From Methylomonas fluvii (lineage in GTDB: Bacteria > Pseudomonadota > Gammaproteobacteria > Methylococcales > Methylomonadaceae), in NCBI RefSeq assembly GCF_014850975.1, contig NZ_JACXST010000003.1:868001-932000 (forward strand): DNA of 64,000 nucleotides, given 5' to 3'. A model generated the notes under the pieces. It was not told the origin of the DNA and searched no databases. It saw only the letters and a list, made by a program, of their open reading frames with translations. The position numbers were made by a program, and so were the translations under genes. Positions 1-10,030 of this stretch are shown here, in pieces (within the stretch, counting starts at the first letter, position 1; each line of letters opens with the position of its first letter).

Positions 1-19
1 CACCAAGCAAGACGAGAAA

Positions 20-2578
20 ATGCAACACACGCCGATGATTCAACAATATATGCGCATCAAATCCGGCCAGCCTGACACGCTGCTGTTTTACAGAATGGGA
101 GACTTCTACGAGCTGTTTTTCGATGATGCAAAAAAGGCCGCCCAGTTATTAGACATTACGCTGACCGCTCGCGGCCAGTCCGGGGGCCAACCCATCCCTA
201 TGGCCGGCATTCCTTATCATGCGGCGGAAAACTACATCGCCCGCCTGCTGAAACAAGGCGAATCGATTGCCATATGCGAGCAAATCGGCGACCCGGCCAA
301 ATCCAAAGGCCCAGTGGAACGCAAGGTGGTGCGCATCGTCACACCAGGCACTGTCACCGACGAAGCCTTATTGGAGGATCGCAGGGACAATCTGCTGGTG
401 GCTTTAGCCGTATTCGACAAGTTGTTCGGACTGGCCTGTCTGGACCTAGGCAGCGGGAAATTTACACTACAGCAAGTAGACAACGAAACCCAGCTACTCA
501 GCGAGATTGAGCGCTTGAACCCGGCTGAATTGTTGTATAGCGAAGATATTAAACTGCCGCCAGCCGTCAAGGAACGCCGGGGCTTATGCAAACGACCGCC
601 CTGGCATTTTGACTTGGATAGTTGTCGGCTATTGATTTTAAAGCAGTTCAACAGCCACGATTTAAAAGGCTACGGCTGCGAGCATTTACCGGCGGCGATT
701 TGCGCAGCGGGTTGTTTATTGCAATACATCCGCGACACCCAGCAAAGCGCCCTGCCCCATATTCAAGGTATTCGCGTCGAGAACAGCGACGACAGCATCA
801 GCCTGGACGCCGCCAGCCGCCGCAATCTGGAGCTGGACAGCCATCCCAGCGGCCAAATGCAATACACCTTATTAGGGGTGTTGGACAAAACCGCCACCGC
901 GATGGGCAGCCGGTGCCTGCGACGCTGGATACACCGGCCGCTACGCGATCACGCTGTTGTCAATGGCCGTTATGCTTGCATAGCCAGTCTATTGCTGAAT
1001 CATTTACATGAAGATCTACAAGGCAGCCTGCGCCAAGTGGGCGATATAGAACGGATTAGTTCACGTATCGCGCTGAAATCTGCGCGACCGCGCGATTTGC
1101 TGGTATTACGACAGACCTTGGCGGTTTTGCCGCAACTGCAAAGCCAACTGGCAGATAGCGATAATCCACACCTGGAAAGCCTACGCGGCCAACTGCGCGA
1201 ACAGCCGGAATTACTAGCACTGCTGCAACGCGCCATCATCGACAACCCACCGGTACTGATTCGCGACGGCGGCGTCATCGCCCCCGGCTATCATCCCGAG
1301 CTGGACGAGTTACGTAATCTCAGTCAAAACGCCGACCAGTTCCTGATCGACATGGAGCAGCGCGAGCGAGCCGCTACCGGCATCGCCACGCTGAAAGTCA
1401 ATTACAACCGGGTGCACGGTTATTACATCGAGATTTCCAACGCCCAGGCCGACAAAGTGCCGGTACATTACACCCGCAAACAAACACTGAAAGGTGCGGA
1501 ACGCTACATCACGCCGGAGCTTAAATCTTTTGAAGATAAGGTGTTAAGCGCCCGCGAAAAATCGCTGTCCTTCGAGAAGGCCTTGTACGATCAATTGCTG
1601 GATACGCTAGGCGATGCATTACTCGATCTGCAGCAGTGCGCCAATGCCTTAGCCGAACTGGATGTGTTGGTAAATTTTGCCGAACGCGCCGAAACCTTAA
1701 ACTTGTCGCAACCGGCCTTGGATCAACAGCCGGGCATCGACATCGTTGCCGGCCGGCATCTGGTGGTGGAAGCCCTGTCCAGCATTCCCTTCGTCGCCAA
1801 CGATCTTAATTTCTCTACAGAGCGGCGGATGCTGGTCATCACCGGCCCTAACATGGGCGGTAAATCGACTTATATGCGCCAGGCGGCATTGATTGTTTTG
1901 ATGGCCCACATCGGCTGTTATGTGCCGGCGCAAGCACTGCGTTGCGGGCCGATAGACAAGATATTCACCCGCATCGGCGCGTCGGATGATTTGGCCAGCG
2001 GCCGCTCGACTTTTATGGTGGAAATGTCGGAAACCGCCAATATTCTGCATAACGCCACGAGCAACAGCTTGATATTGATGGATGAAATCGGCCGCGGCAC
2101 CAGCACCTTCGACGGTTTGTCGTTGGCATGGGCCTGCGCGGATTATCTGGCCCGCCATACCCAGGCGTTCACGCTGTTTGCTACCCATTATTTTGAATTG
2201 ACCACGCTCGCCGAAGAGCAAGGCAACATCCATAACATCCATTTGGACGCCATGGAACACGGCGACAAGATCGTATTTTTACATACCGTGAAAGAGGGTC
2301 CGGCCAGTCAAAGTTATGGTTTACAAGTGGCGGCGCTGGCCGGTGTACCGCAAAGCGTAATTGCCAACGCCAAAAACAAGCTGGCGCAATTGGAAAATAC
2401 CGCCTATATCGAATTGCAAAATCATAGCGAAATCAACCAGTTTGATTTATTCACCAGCCAGGAATGCCACCCAGCGGTGGTACTTTTAGAAGAACTCGAT
2501 CCAGACCATTTAAGTCCTCGGCAAGCATTGGACGCCTTGTATCGATTGAAAGCGCTGCTAAAAGCTAACAAGCGTTGA
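20..2578 (+). CDS. mutS: DNA mismatch repair protein MutS
   Basis: This is the ATPase that recognises base-base mismatches and small loops and recruits MutL. The 852 residues match the usual length of about 850. The mismatch-reading Phe-X-Glu is F29-Y30-E31, in the family motif GDFYELF. The Walker A motif GPNMGGKST and the Walker B segment [14 protein letters not shown] are both intact in the C-terminal third, followed by the FATHYFEL signature. The reading frame stays open to the left edge of the window, and E. coli MutS carries about ten more residues before its HTPM motif. The true start could therefore lie just upstream. No other mismatch-repair gene is nearby. Confidence 0.96.
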   Translation: MQHTPMIQQYMRIKSGQPDTLLFYRMGDFYELFFDDAKKAAQLLDITLTARGQSGGQPIPMAGIPYHAAENYIARLLKQGESIAICEQIGDPAKSKGPVERKVVRIVTPGTVTDEALLEDRRDNLLVALAVFDKLFGLACLDLGSGKFTLQQVDNETQLLSEIERLNPAELLYSEDIKLPPAVKERRGLCKRPPWHFDLDSCRLLILKQFNSHDLKGYGCEHLPAAICAAGCLLQYIRDTQQSALPHIQGIRVENSDDSISLDAASRRNLELDSHPSGQMQYTLLGVLDKTATAMGSRCLRRWIHRPLRDHAVVNGRYACIASLLLNHLHEDLQGSLRQVGDIERISSRIALKSARPRDLLVLRQTLAVLPQLQSQLADSDNPHLESLRGQLREQPELLALLQRAIIDNPPVLIRDGGVIAPGYHPELDELRNLSQNADQFLIDMEQRERAATGIATLKVNYNRVHGYYIEISNAQADKVPVHYTRKQTLKGAERYITPELKSFEDKVLSAREKSLSFEKALYDQLLDTLGDALLDLQQCANALAELDVLVNFAERAETLNLSQPALDQQPGIDIVAGRHLVVEALSSIPFVANDLNFSTERRMLVITGPNMGGKSTYMRQAALIVLMAHIGCYVPAQALRCGPIDKIFTRIGASDDLASGRSTFMVEMSETANILHNATSNSLILMDEIGRGTSTFDGLSLAWACADYLARHTQAFTLFATHYFELTTLAEEQGNIHNIHLDAMEHGDKIVFLHTVKEGPASQSYGLQVAALAGVPQSVIANAKNKLAQLENTAYIELQNHSEINQFDLFTSQECHPAVVLLEELDPDHLSPRQALDALYRLKALLKANKR

Positions 2579-2718
2579 TAGCGTCAGGTTGGCGGGTTCA
2601 AGACAATTTCCGCCCTGCGGTCATGCCGTTAACAGCGGAAACCCTTGTTTTACATTAACTGTTTGCGCTTGCAACTAGTATACTTTTCCGAGTATTTCCA
2701 CTTTGCACAGTAAATTCC

Positions 2719-4980
2719 ATGGCGACTTGCCACTTCGAAAAATCATTGATCGTCTTGCTGCTGATACTGTTTACGGTCGGCTTAAGCTATACGGATGCAC
2801 TGTGGCGCTTTGATCGGTGGATTTATGATGCTCAACTAAAGCTGCTGGCTACACCGGCTTCAAAAGATATTGTCATTATCGAAGTCGATCAAAAAAGTCT
2901 GCAAAAACTGGGGCGCTGGCCTTGGTCAAGAGATATTCACGCTCGCCTACTGGAGACGCTGGCGCCGGCAAAACCCAAGGCAATTGGGCTGGATTTTATT
3001 TTTTCCGAAGCGGATCGGCAACATCCTGAGTTGGACGCGCACTTAAGCCGTGCTCTAGCCAATTATGGACAGGTCGTACTGCCGGTGATTATCGAACAAA
3101 ACGGTAACAAGATGGTGGAAACGCTGCCCTTGCCGGACTATGCCAAACATGCAGTCCTGGGACACGCCAATGTCGATTTGGACAAAGACGGCATCAGTAG
3201 AAGCATTTTATTGCAATTGTCCTTGGGCGACTCGCAGTGGTCGGCGATGCCGCTGGCTATTTATGCGTTGAGCCATCCGGAAATACTTGCTAATTTACCG
3301 GGCTTACGAATCGAAACATCGCCAGAAAGCATGCATGGCGACTATCGGGTGTGGTTGCCGTTCTTTGCGCCGGGCAGTGATTTCGTTAGGGTTTCTTATT
3401 TGGACGTATTGTCGGGTAAGGTGTCCGGACAATTATTCACCGACAAATACGTATTGGTTGGGCTCACCGCCAGCGGCATAGAACGTGACCTGCCGGCTCC
3501 TCTGGCTATCGGTAGTCGGCCCATGAGCGGTGTGGATTTCGTCGCAGCCGGCTTGGATGGCCTGTTAAAACAAACCCTTTGGCAACCGCTACCGGGCCAT
3601 TGGCAGTTTCTGTTAAGCCTGGCCATAGCCGGTATTGCCATCAAGATCAGCACCTGTTTTTCACTGCGCTGGCTGGCGCTGGCGGTTTCTACGCTGTCCA
3701 TGGCAATTTTACTGTTTTGCTTAGTCTTACTACATACCAGCCACTATTGGTTTGCACCGTCCGTGGCATTACTGGTGTTAATAATCAGCTATCCACTACG
3801 CAGCTGGCGGCATTTTGAGAAACTGATCCAGTCCTTATTCGCCGAACGAAAACGCGCCTATATCACCTTAAACGCTATCGTCGATGGGGTAATCACCACC
3901 GATAACAAAGGCTCCATCGAATACATGAATGCCGCCGCTCTGGACATCATCGGCAGCAAACGCCCCAAGACCTCCAGCCAAAATATCGACGACATTTTTA
4001 GTTTGGAAATAGACGGCAAACCTCACCGCATCGCTGAATTGATACAACAAAGCGTCATCAATCAGGGACCGTTAAAAATCAGCAATTCTCGCCTATCCAT
4101 TTCCGACCACTACGCGATGAACGCCAATCTGACCATCGCCCCTTTGATAGGCAGTCGGGGCGCACTGATGGGCACGGTGTTGACGATCAACGATATTGGT
4201 GAGCGGATGCTCATGGCGAAAATGCTGCTGAAAAAAGCCGAAGAACAAACCGTAATGCGGGAATTAATTAACCGGACCGAACAAGTCAGCTTAGCCAAAA
4301 GCCAATTTCTGTCGCAGATGAGCCACGAATTGCGCACGCCGCTGAATGCCATTATCGGTTTTGCGCAGCTGATGCAAATGGACGATCCGGAACATCCTTT
4401 GGCCGAAACTCACCTGGACTCGGTGAATGAAATACTCAAGGCCGGTCTGCACTTGCTCGGGCTGATTAACGAGCTTTTGGATTTGGCTAAAATTGAGTCC
4501 GGCAAAATCAGCGTGAATATCGGCAGCATCAATTTGGCCGAGCTGATCAAGGATTGCCAAACCCTGATCACACCCTTGGTGCAAAATAAAGGCTTGGCGC
4601 TGATTGTCGATAATCCCTTACCCGAGAACATTGAGCTGCAAGCAGACCCGAAACGCGCCAAACAAATTTTATTGAATTTTCTGTCCAACGCCGTGAAATA
4701 TAATCGCCCTAACGGTTCCATCAACTTGAGCAGTAGTTGGGTAGACGACAATCGGGTGAGAATTTCTATTACCGATACCGGCAAAGGTCTGGCGGAGCAA
4801 CAACAGCAATTATTATTCCAATCGTTTCAGCGCCTGGGTGCGGATAATACCGAAATAGAAGGCACCGGTATCGGATTGGCGATTACCAAACAACTGGCGG
4901 AATTGATGAACGGTACCGTCGGGGTAAGCAGCACACCGGGTGTGGGCAGCACATTCTGGGTAGAATTGCTGATCCGTTAA
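2719..4980 (+). CDS. CHASE2-PAS hybrid-free sensor histidine kinase
   Basis: The protein is a membrane-bound sensor kinase of 753 residues. An N-terminal membrane anchor leads into a periplasmic CHASE2 domain (about residues 30-295) and then three membrane helices (about 295-360). A PAS domain follows (about 385-490, containing IVDGVITTDNKG). The HisKA dimerisation helix has the motif SHELRTPLN with phospho-acceptor His536. The HATPase domain shows an N-box (NFLSNAVKYN), the G1 box DTGKGL and the G2 box GTGIGLAI. There is no receiver domain and no adjacent response regulator, so its partner and signal are unknown. A weak -10-like TATACT at 2679-2684 precedes it without a convincing -35. Confidence 0.9.
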   Translation: MATCHFEKSLIVLLLILFTVGLSYTDALWRFDRWIYDAQLKLLATPASKDIVIIEVDQKSLQKLGRWPWSRDIHARLLETLAPAKPKAIGLDFIFSEADRQHPELDAHLSRALANYGQVVLPVIIEQNGNKMVETLPLPDYAKHAVLGHANVDLDKDGISRSILLQLSLGDSQWSAMPLAIYALSHPEILANLPGLRIETSPESMHGDYRVWLPFFAPGSDFVRVSYLDVLSGKVSGQLFTDKYVLVGLTASGIERDLPAPLAIGSRPMSGVDFVAAGLDGLLKQTLWQPLPGHWQFLLSLAIAGIAIKISTCFSLRWLALAVSTLSMAILLFCLVLLHTSHYWFAPSVALLVLIISYPLRSWRHFEKLIQSLFAERKRAYITLNAIVDGVITTDNKGSIEYMNAAALDIIGSKRPKTSSQNIDDIFSLEIDGKPHRIAELIQQSVINQGPLKISNSRLSISDHYAMNANLTIAPLIGSRGALMGTVLTINDIGERMLMAKMLLKKAEEQTVMRELINRTEQVSLAKSQFLSQMSHELRTPLNAIIGFAQLMQMDDPEHPLAETHLDSVNEILKAGLHLLGLINELLDLAKIESGKISVNIGSINLAELIKDCQTLITPLVQNKGLALIVDNPLPENIELQADPKRAKQILLNFLSNAVKYNRPNGSINLSSSWVDDNRVRISITDTGKGLAEQQQQLLFQSFQRLGADNTEIEGTGIGLAITKQLAELMNGTVGVSSTPGVGSTFWVELLIR

Positions 4981-5082
4981 GCCGCTCAGGCTTTTATCTA
5001 GTACAGGTAACCCATCTATAAGCGCTAGTTTCCGATAGTGAGCGCGCGCCCGAAAGCCAGACCACGAATCGAATCCCACATA

Positions 5083-6599
5083 GTCGCCCCTGAAAAGCCA
5101 CAAATTCACGGCTAAAGCATTGAAACACAATAAATAATTGAAGAAAAAGACGGGCAATAATTGCAAGAAATTAGTAAAATAGATATTAATTTCTTGCAAA
5201 TTTTTATCGAAAATGAAGCCAAAATCCCAAGAAAGTAGCGGCCAAATCGATCTATTCAACACACCACTGGCCGACCTGTTGAATCCGAAGCATGAGCTTT
5301 ACCAACTGGCAAATTTGATCGATTGGAAAGTACTGGATGATGCGTTCGGTGAATTTTTTACCGAGAACCAAGGCGCTCCGGCGTTGCCAACGCGTCTTAT
5401 TGCCGGGCTTCATTACCTCAAACATGCGTTTGCACGCTCGGACGAAGCGGTCGTGGCACAGTGGCTTGAAAATCCCTATTGGCAATATTTTTGTGGCGAA
5501 GAGTATTTCCAACACCAGATACCTTGCCACCCCACGTCACTGACCTATTGGCGAAAACGGATCGGAGAAGAAGGTTGCGAGTGGATGTTATCGGTGACGA
5601 TCCAGGCTGGCGTAGCCAGCAAGACCGTGAAGAAACAGGATTTTGAATCGGTGACGGTTGATAGCACGGTGCAAGAGAAAGCCATCACGTATCCGACCGA
5701 TGGAAAATTGTATGAACGCTGTCGCCAGCACATGGTACGTCTGGCTGAGCAGCATGAGATTACACTACGGCAGAACTACAACCGCAAAGCCCCCTATTTG
5801 CTGATGATGGCGAACCGGTACAGTCATGCCAAGCAAATGAAGCGCAAACGCAAAATGCTCAAACAGCTCAAAACTTTGGTGGGTCGGGTTTACCGAGATA
5901 TCGAGCGCCAATTGACGGATCAATCCGATGCAGTCAAATTGGCTTTTAAAGAGACGCTAGAGAAAACCCAACGGATTTTGAACCAACAACCCCAGGATAA
6001 AAACAAGCTGTACAGTTTCCACGCCACGGAAGTCGAATGCATTTCCAAAGGCAAAGTCCACAAGAAGTATGAATTCGGCGTCAAAGTGGGCATCACCGTC
6101 ACCAACAAAAGTAATTTTGTGCTCGGCGCCCGCAGCTTTTCCGGTAATCCCTACGATGGACACACCCTGGAATCGTGTCTGGAACAGGCGGAGATTCTAA
6201 GCGGTACACGCGCAAAAGAAGCTTTTGTGGATTTAGGATACCGTGGTGTCGAGGTCCCGAACGTGACCATTTACAAAGCCCGGCAAAAGAGAGGAATAAA
6301 CACCCGGCGACTCAAACGCGCCCTCAAACGCCGCAATGCCATCGAACCCGTCATCGGGCACCTCAAAAACGACGGATTGCTGGGCCGCAATTACCTGAAA
6401 GGCGAACTGGGCGATGCCATGCATGCCATCTTATGCGGTGCTGGCCACAATATCCGTATGATCCTCAGGCAGTTGAGGATTTTTTTGCCTCATTTTTGGA
6501 GACCGCCATGTCGGATTTTGGCGCGGCCATTGAGCGCGCCGTTTTTATTGTCGGCCTGAATGCTGGTGTTCGGAAAATATCGGCTTTTTCAGGGACGAC
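5083..6599 (+). mobile_element. Complete IS5-like insertion sequence
   Basis: The 1517-bp element has matching ends. The left terminal inverted repeat (5083-5099, GTCGCCCCTGAAAAGCC) pairs with the right end (6582-6599, reverse complement GTCGTCCCTGAAAAAGCC), with one mismatch and one extra A. The 6-bp sequence CACATA flanks it directly on both sides (5077-5082 and 6600-6605), a perfect target duplication. The single transposase gene inside is intact, so the element may still be active. Its assignment to a named IS is not possible from sequence reading alone. A 6-bp duplication is longer than the 4 bp typical of IS5 itself, so the IS1182-related branch is an alternative. Confidence 0.88.
5213..6559 (+). 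CDS. DDE transposase, IS5/IS1182 superfamily
   Basis: The 448-residue protein catalyses cut-and-paste movement of the surrounding element. The N-terminal part contains the DUF772-type segment typical of IS5/IS1182 transposases (around LIAGLHYLKHAF). The DDE catalytic triad appears as D150 (VTVDSTV), D340 (VDLGYRG) and E378 (NAIEPVIGH). The stretch between about 180 and 270 is very basic and probably binds DNA. The last 30 residues read through to near the right inverted repeat and may be poorly conserved. No frameshift or internal stop is seen. Confidence 0.9.
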   Translation: MKPKSQESSGQIDLFNTPLADLLNPKHELYQLANLIDWKVLDDAFGEFFTENQGAPALPTRLIAGLHYLKHAFARSDEAVVAQWLENPYWQYFCGEEYFQHQIPCHPTSLTYWRKRIGEEGCEWMLSVTIQAGVASKTVKKQDFESVTVDSTVQEKAITYPTDGKLYERCRQHMVRLAEQHEITLRQNYNRKAPYLLMMANRYSHAKQMKRKRKMLKQLKTLVGRVYRDIERQLTDQSDAVKLAFKETLEKTQRILNQQPQDKNKLYSFHATEVECISKGKVHKKYEFGVKVGITVTNKSNFVLGARSFSGNPYDGHTLESCLEQAEILSGTRAKEAFVDLGYRGVEVPNVTIYKARQKRGINTRRLKRALKRRNAIEPVIGHLKNDGLLGRNYLKGELGDAMHAILCGAGHNIRMILRQLRIFLPHFWRPPCRILARPLSAPFLLSA

Positions 6600-6687
6600 C
6601 ACATAGCCGCTGGGCTCCCGCCTTCGCCGGTGAGACGACATATAAAAGCGCCGTACGAATAGCCCTAAAACAAATAAGCTCTTGAAT

Positions 6688-6715
6688 CTGACAACAATTA
6701 AATGCTGTCTATACT
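6688..6715 (+). promoter_or_regulatory. Candidate sigma-70 promoter for the FecR/OmpA-like pair
   Basis: CTGACA at 6688-6693 and TATACT at 6710-6715 are separated by 16 bases, close to the sigma-70 consensus. They lie about 70 bases before the FecR-domain gene. This is read by eye only; no start site is known. Confidence 0.45.
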
Positions 6716-6783
6716 TACACGCTGAATTTCAATACCGCACACGCGGCTATTGATGTCCCAAAACACCGTTTGTAGAGGCCATT

Positions 6784-7230
6784 ATGAAACGTCTTTTCGC
6801 CTGTTGTAGCCTGGGGTTAGCCCTTTGCATACCGAATGCGGTATCTGCCGATGAAACAGTCATCGGCTACATCAAAACCATCAACGATCAAACGACTATT
6901 GACGAGAGTAACGGCCCGATCAAAGCCAGCCTTGGTTCGCCGATTCATGTCGGCAACGTCATCAAGACCGACCAAAACGGCGCCGCCGGGGTAACGCTGA
7001 AAGACAATACCATTTTGTCGATCGGCCCGAATACCGAGTTCAAAATAGAAGCGTATCAATTCGAACCGCAACAGGACAAATTGCAATTAAACGCCAGCTT
7101 ATTAAAAGGCACCCTGCACTATATTTCCGGCGTCATCGCCAAACTCAAGCCGGAAGCGGTAACGGTAAAGACTCCTACCGGCGTAATTGCGGTGAGAGGC
7201 ACGCGTTTTTTAGTCAAAGTTGAAGAATAA
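6784..7230 (+). CDS. Secreted FecR-domain protein
   Basis: This 148-residue protein has an N-terminal signal peptide (about residues 1-22, ending near VSADE). The rest is a single FecR-type domain, with the family pattern of a glycine-rich turn (IHVGNVIKTDQNGAAGVTL) and a closing KTPTGVIAVRGTRF segment. It lacks the transmembrane helix and anti-sigma part of true FecR, so it is more likely a periplasmic structural or sensory protein than an iron regulator. It ends 14 bases before the OmpA-like lipoprotein gene, so the two are probably co-transcribed. Similar FecR/OmpA pairs are known beside CHASE2-domain signalling genes. The upstream CHASE2 kinase, now separated from it by the IS, may have belonged to the same locus. 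Confidence 0.82.
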   Translation: MKRLFACCSLGLALCIPNAVSADETVIGYIKTINDQTTIDESNGPIKASLGSPIHVGNVIKTDQNGAAGVTLKDNTILSIGPNTEFKIEAYQFEPQQDKLQLNASLLKGTLHYISGVIAKLKPEAVTVKTPTGVIAVRGTRFLVKVEE

Positions 7231-7244
7231 GCCGAGTATTTGCC

Positions 7245-7835
7245 ATGAAGACAATTTCCTTACCCAAAACCCTAACATTCGCAGTCGCGCTGGCTTTAAG
7301 CGGTTGCGCCAAATCTTATTTGGTATTACTGGAAGATCACGACGGCTCAACCGGAAAAGTGATCTTCAGCGATGCCGGCAGCGAAACCGTGGTTGAACAA
7401 GCCGGTTTTGGTGCGGCTCTGGACAACTCTAAAACCGTATTCAAAGTAGAACAAGAGAAGATCAATAAGGACTTTGGCCGAGCCTTGGCTTCCGAGCCGG
7501 TATTGCCGGAAACATTTTTATTGTATTTTGAAACCGGCGGCACCAAGCTGACCGCGGACTCGGCGGCCTTGATTCCGAAGATCATCGAAGCCGCAGGCAA
7601 ACATCCTGCCGCTGATATTTCAGTGATCGGCCACACCGACACCGTGGGCGATGCGAGCAAAAACGAAAAGCTGGCTAATGAGCGCGCCGTTCAGGTCAGC
7701 AAGTTATTCGATGCCGGCAAGATGGATGTCAAAGAAGTCGCCGTGACATCACACGGCGAAAAGAATTTGTTGATCAAGACCGGCGATGAAACGTCCGAGC
7801 CGCGAAACCGTCGGGTAGAAGTGACGATCCGATAA
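7245..7835 (+). CDS. OmpA-family peptidoglycan-associated lipoprotein
   Basis: The 196-residue protein has a type II signal peptide with lipobox LSGC (Cys21), so it should be lipid-anchored, probably in the outer membrane. The C-terminal OmpA domain (about residues 90-196) carries the peptidoglycan-binding signature: HTDT, then ANERAVQV, and NRRVEVTI at the end. The region between is short and of unknown fold. It is the second gene of the FecR/OmpA pair, and a terminator follows at once. Confidence 0.87.
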   Translation: MKTISLPKTLTFAVALALSGCAKSYLVLLEDHDGSTGKVIFSDAGSETVVEQAGFGAALDNSKTVFKVEQEKINKDFGRALASEPVLPETFLLYFETGGTKLTADSAALIPKIIEAAGKHPAADISVIGHTDTVGDASKNEKLANERAVQVSKLFDAGKMDVKEVAVTSHGEKNLLIKTGDETSEPRNRRVEVTIR

Positions 7836-7850
7836 TTTTCTAACCCATCA

Positions 7851-7880
7851 AACCGCCGACTCGGAAGCTGGCGGTTTTTT
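7851..7880 (+). terminator. Rho-independent terminator after the OmpA-like gene
   Basis: AACCGCC (7851-7857) pairs with GGCGGTT (7870-7876) and is followed by a T run to 7880. It lies between the convergent OmpA-like and dsbC genes. The opposite strand has only a short T run, so it acts mainly in the plus direction. Confidence 0.8.
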
Positions 7881-7888
7881 GTATTTGC

Positions 7889-8599
7889 TTATTCGCTGGC
7901 TAGCACTTTTGCCAACTGCGCGGCAGGCACATAGCCCGGCAGAATATTACCTTTTTGCGTGACTATCATCGGTGTGCCGTTCATACCGAACGCTTCGCCC
8001 AAGGCCATATGTTCATCCACTGGGTTTTCGCAGGTTTTCGCATCCAGATGTTCACCCTTCTTCGCGGTGGTTAACGCTTTGTTTTTGTCTGCGGCACACC
8101 AGACTGAGACGGCCTTTTTATAGGAATCCGACCCTTTGCCGGCTCTAGGGAAAAACATATAGCGTATCGTAATACCCTGCGCCATGTATTGATCGATTTC
8201 AGAGTGCAACTTACGGCAATAACCACAATCGATGTCGGTAAAGATAGACACGACATGTTTGCTGTTTTCCGGTTTGAAAATAATCATTTTTTGTTCGCCG
8301 ACTTTATCCAGCGAGGCTTTACGCACCTCAGCCAGCTTAGATTCGGTGATATTTTTCTTTGCTTCGGCGTCAAACAACTGCCCTTGCAGTAAATATTTAC
8401 CGTCTTCGGATGCATAAAATATATTGCCGCCCATAGACACTTCGTACAGACCTTTGACTTCCGATGGTTTCACCGAGTCAATCTGCCCCCCCGGCATAAA
8501 GTCACTCAAGGCTTTTTTTATTGCGGCTTCGTCGGCAAATAATGCTGGGCTAGTCAAAGCCAGTAGCGTCAGAGCCAGCGTGTGTGTGATTTTTTTCAT
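7889..8599 (-). CDS. dsbC: Thiol:disulfide interchange protein DsbC
   Basis: This periplasmic disulfide isomerase corrects wrong disulfides. The 236-residue protein has a signal peptide (about 1-22, cleavage near LFADE), an N-terminal dimerisation domain, and a thioredoxin fold with active site CGYC. The cis-proline loop is NGTPMIV. An extra cysteine pair (WCAA...KTCEN) corresponds to the second, structural disulfide of the family. The gene starts 63 bases after rseP on the same strand and may be read with it. Confidence 0.93.
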   Translation of the reverse strand: MKKITHTLALTLLALTSPALFADEAAIKKALSDFMPGGQIDSVKPSEVKGLYEVSMGGNIFYASEDGKYLLQGQLFDAEAKKNITESKLAEVRKASLDKVGEQKMIIFKPENSKHVVSIFTDIDCGYCRKLHSEIDQYMAQGITIRYMFFPRAGKGSDSYKKAVSVWCAADKNKALTTAKKGEHLDAKTCENPVDEHMALGEAFGMNGTPMIVTQKGNILPGYVPAAQLAKVLASE

Positions 8600-8662
8600 G
8601 TAATTACCAGGGAAGATTAGAAAGGAATGTGGTTGACCACAACGCTGCTGCTTTGTTCAGCG

Positions 8663-10027
8663 TTATTGAAACAATCTGCCTATATCCAGAAACATCGCCA
8701 GGCCCATCAGCAGCATCAACAGCAACATACCGGCTTGTTGAAAATACAGTTGTATTCTTTCCGGAATCGGGCTGCCTTTAACGGCCTCAACGGCGAAAAA
8801 CAGCAAATGACCGCCATCCAGCACCGGGACCGGCAGCAAATTCAACACACCGAGACTGACGCTAACCAAGCCTAGAAACTTCAGAAACGCCGTAAATCCC
8901 ATTTCAGCCGATTGACCGGCATATTGGGCAATGCTGATGGGGCCGCTCAAATTCTCGACGGAAGCCGAACCTACCACCATTTTTCCCATCATTTTTAATG
9001 TGGTCACCGCGTAAAACCAGACTCGTTTTCCGGCGACCGGCACCGCCTCCCAAGGCGACAAGGCATGGGTCACCATCATGGAGTCCAGCAAGTCCTTCGG
9101 CGTATCCACTCCGGCGCCGATTTTACCGACGGCCTTACCCTCACCCTGCTGCTCGCTACGCGGCGTGATGCTTAAGGATAATTGCGCGCCGCTACGTTCC
9201 AGCAATAACTTAATCTCAACATCCGGCCTGGCCTGCACATAATCTACCCATTGTTGCCAGTCGGTAATGGCGGTGCCGTCCGCGCTGAGAATTAAATCTC
9301 CGCTTTGCAAACCGGCTTGTTTGGCAACACCATCCTCAAGCACCTTACCGATAACCGGTTTGATAGTGGGCACCCAAGGTTTCAGACCCAATCGTTTATG
9401 CAGCGTTTCCGGGGTTTGTACGTCTTGTTCCGTCAGGTGAATCAAGCGTACTTGTTGACTATCGTCTATCGCCTTAGTCACCACGCTGATCTCGGTTTTA
9501 CCGTCAATCGCCGAGGTCAGCAAGGTGTCCAGAGCTTCTATCCAGGTAGGCGTGGCAGTCTCATCGACGCTGATTATTTCGTCCCCAGCCGCAAAACCGG
9601 CTTGTTCAGCCAGAGATCCAGCCTCGATTCCACCAATCACCGGTCTGACACCTGCTTCACCGATGACCAACACCAACCAAAATAAAAACACGGCCAGCAG
9701 CAAATTGGCGATTGGCCCGGCGGCAACTACGGCGGTTCGGGCTAATAGCGGCTGCCGATTGAATGCGTAAGGTAAATCTTCCGGCTTGACGGCTTCTTCG
9801 CGTTCGTCGACCATTTTCACATAGCCGCCCAATGGAATGGCAGCGACGACGAATTGAGTATCGGCAGGGCTTTTTTGCCAGCTGATCAGCGGTTTGCCGA
9901 AACCAATGGAAAAACGGATAACTTTGATGCCAACCTTGCGTGCCGCCCAAAAATGGCCGTACTCATGAAACGCCACCAGTACCGCGATGGCGACGATGAA
10001 ATAAAACAAGGTGTGCAAAGTATCCAT
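8663..10027 (-). CDS. rseP: Site-2 zinc metalloprotease RseP
   Basis: This inner-membrane protease cuts RseA to release the envelope-stress sigma factor E, and also clears signal-peptide remnants. The 454-residue protein has the zinc motif HEYGH at residues 21-25 in the first membrane helix. Two periplasmic PDZ domains follow (about 120-290), and the second catalytic segment PVLDGGHLLFF lies near residue 393. It starts 3 bases after dxr ends. In most gammaproteobacteria bamA follows rseP; here dsbC does. Confidence 0.95.
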   Translation of the reverse strand: MDTLHTLFYFIVAIAVLVAFHEYGHFWAARKVGIKVIRFSIGFGKPLISWQKSPADTQFVVAAIPLGGYVKMVDEREEAVKPEDLPYAFNRQPLLARTAVVAAGPIANLLLAVFLFWLVLVIGEAGVRPVIGGIEAGSLAEQAGFAAGDEIISVDETATPTWIEALDTLLTSAIDGKTEISVVTKAIDDSQQVRLIHLTEQDVQTPETLHKRLGLKPWVPTIKPVIGKVLEDGVAKQAGLQSGDLILSADGTAITDWQQWVDYVQARPDVEIKLLLERSGAQLSLSITPRSEQQGEGKAVGKIGAGVDTPKDLLDSMMVTHALSPWEAVPVAGKRVWFYAVTTLKMMGKMVVGSASVENLSGPISIAQYAGQSAEMGFTAFLKFLGLVSVSLGVLNLLPVPVLDGGHLLFFAVEAVKGSPIPERIQLYFQQAGMLLLMLLMGLAMFLDIGRLFQ

Positions 10028-10030
10028 TAA

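Noticed and set aside
2645-2684. Promoter before the CHASE2 kinase
   Set aside because: TATACT at 2679 has no -35 at a fitting distance, so I mention it only in the gene entry.
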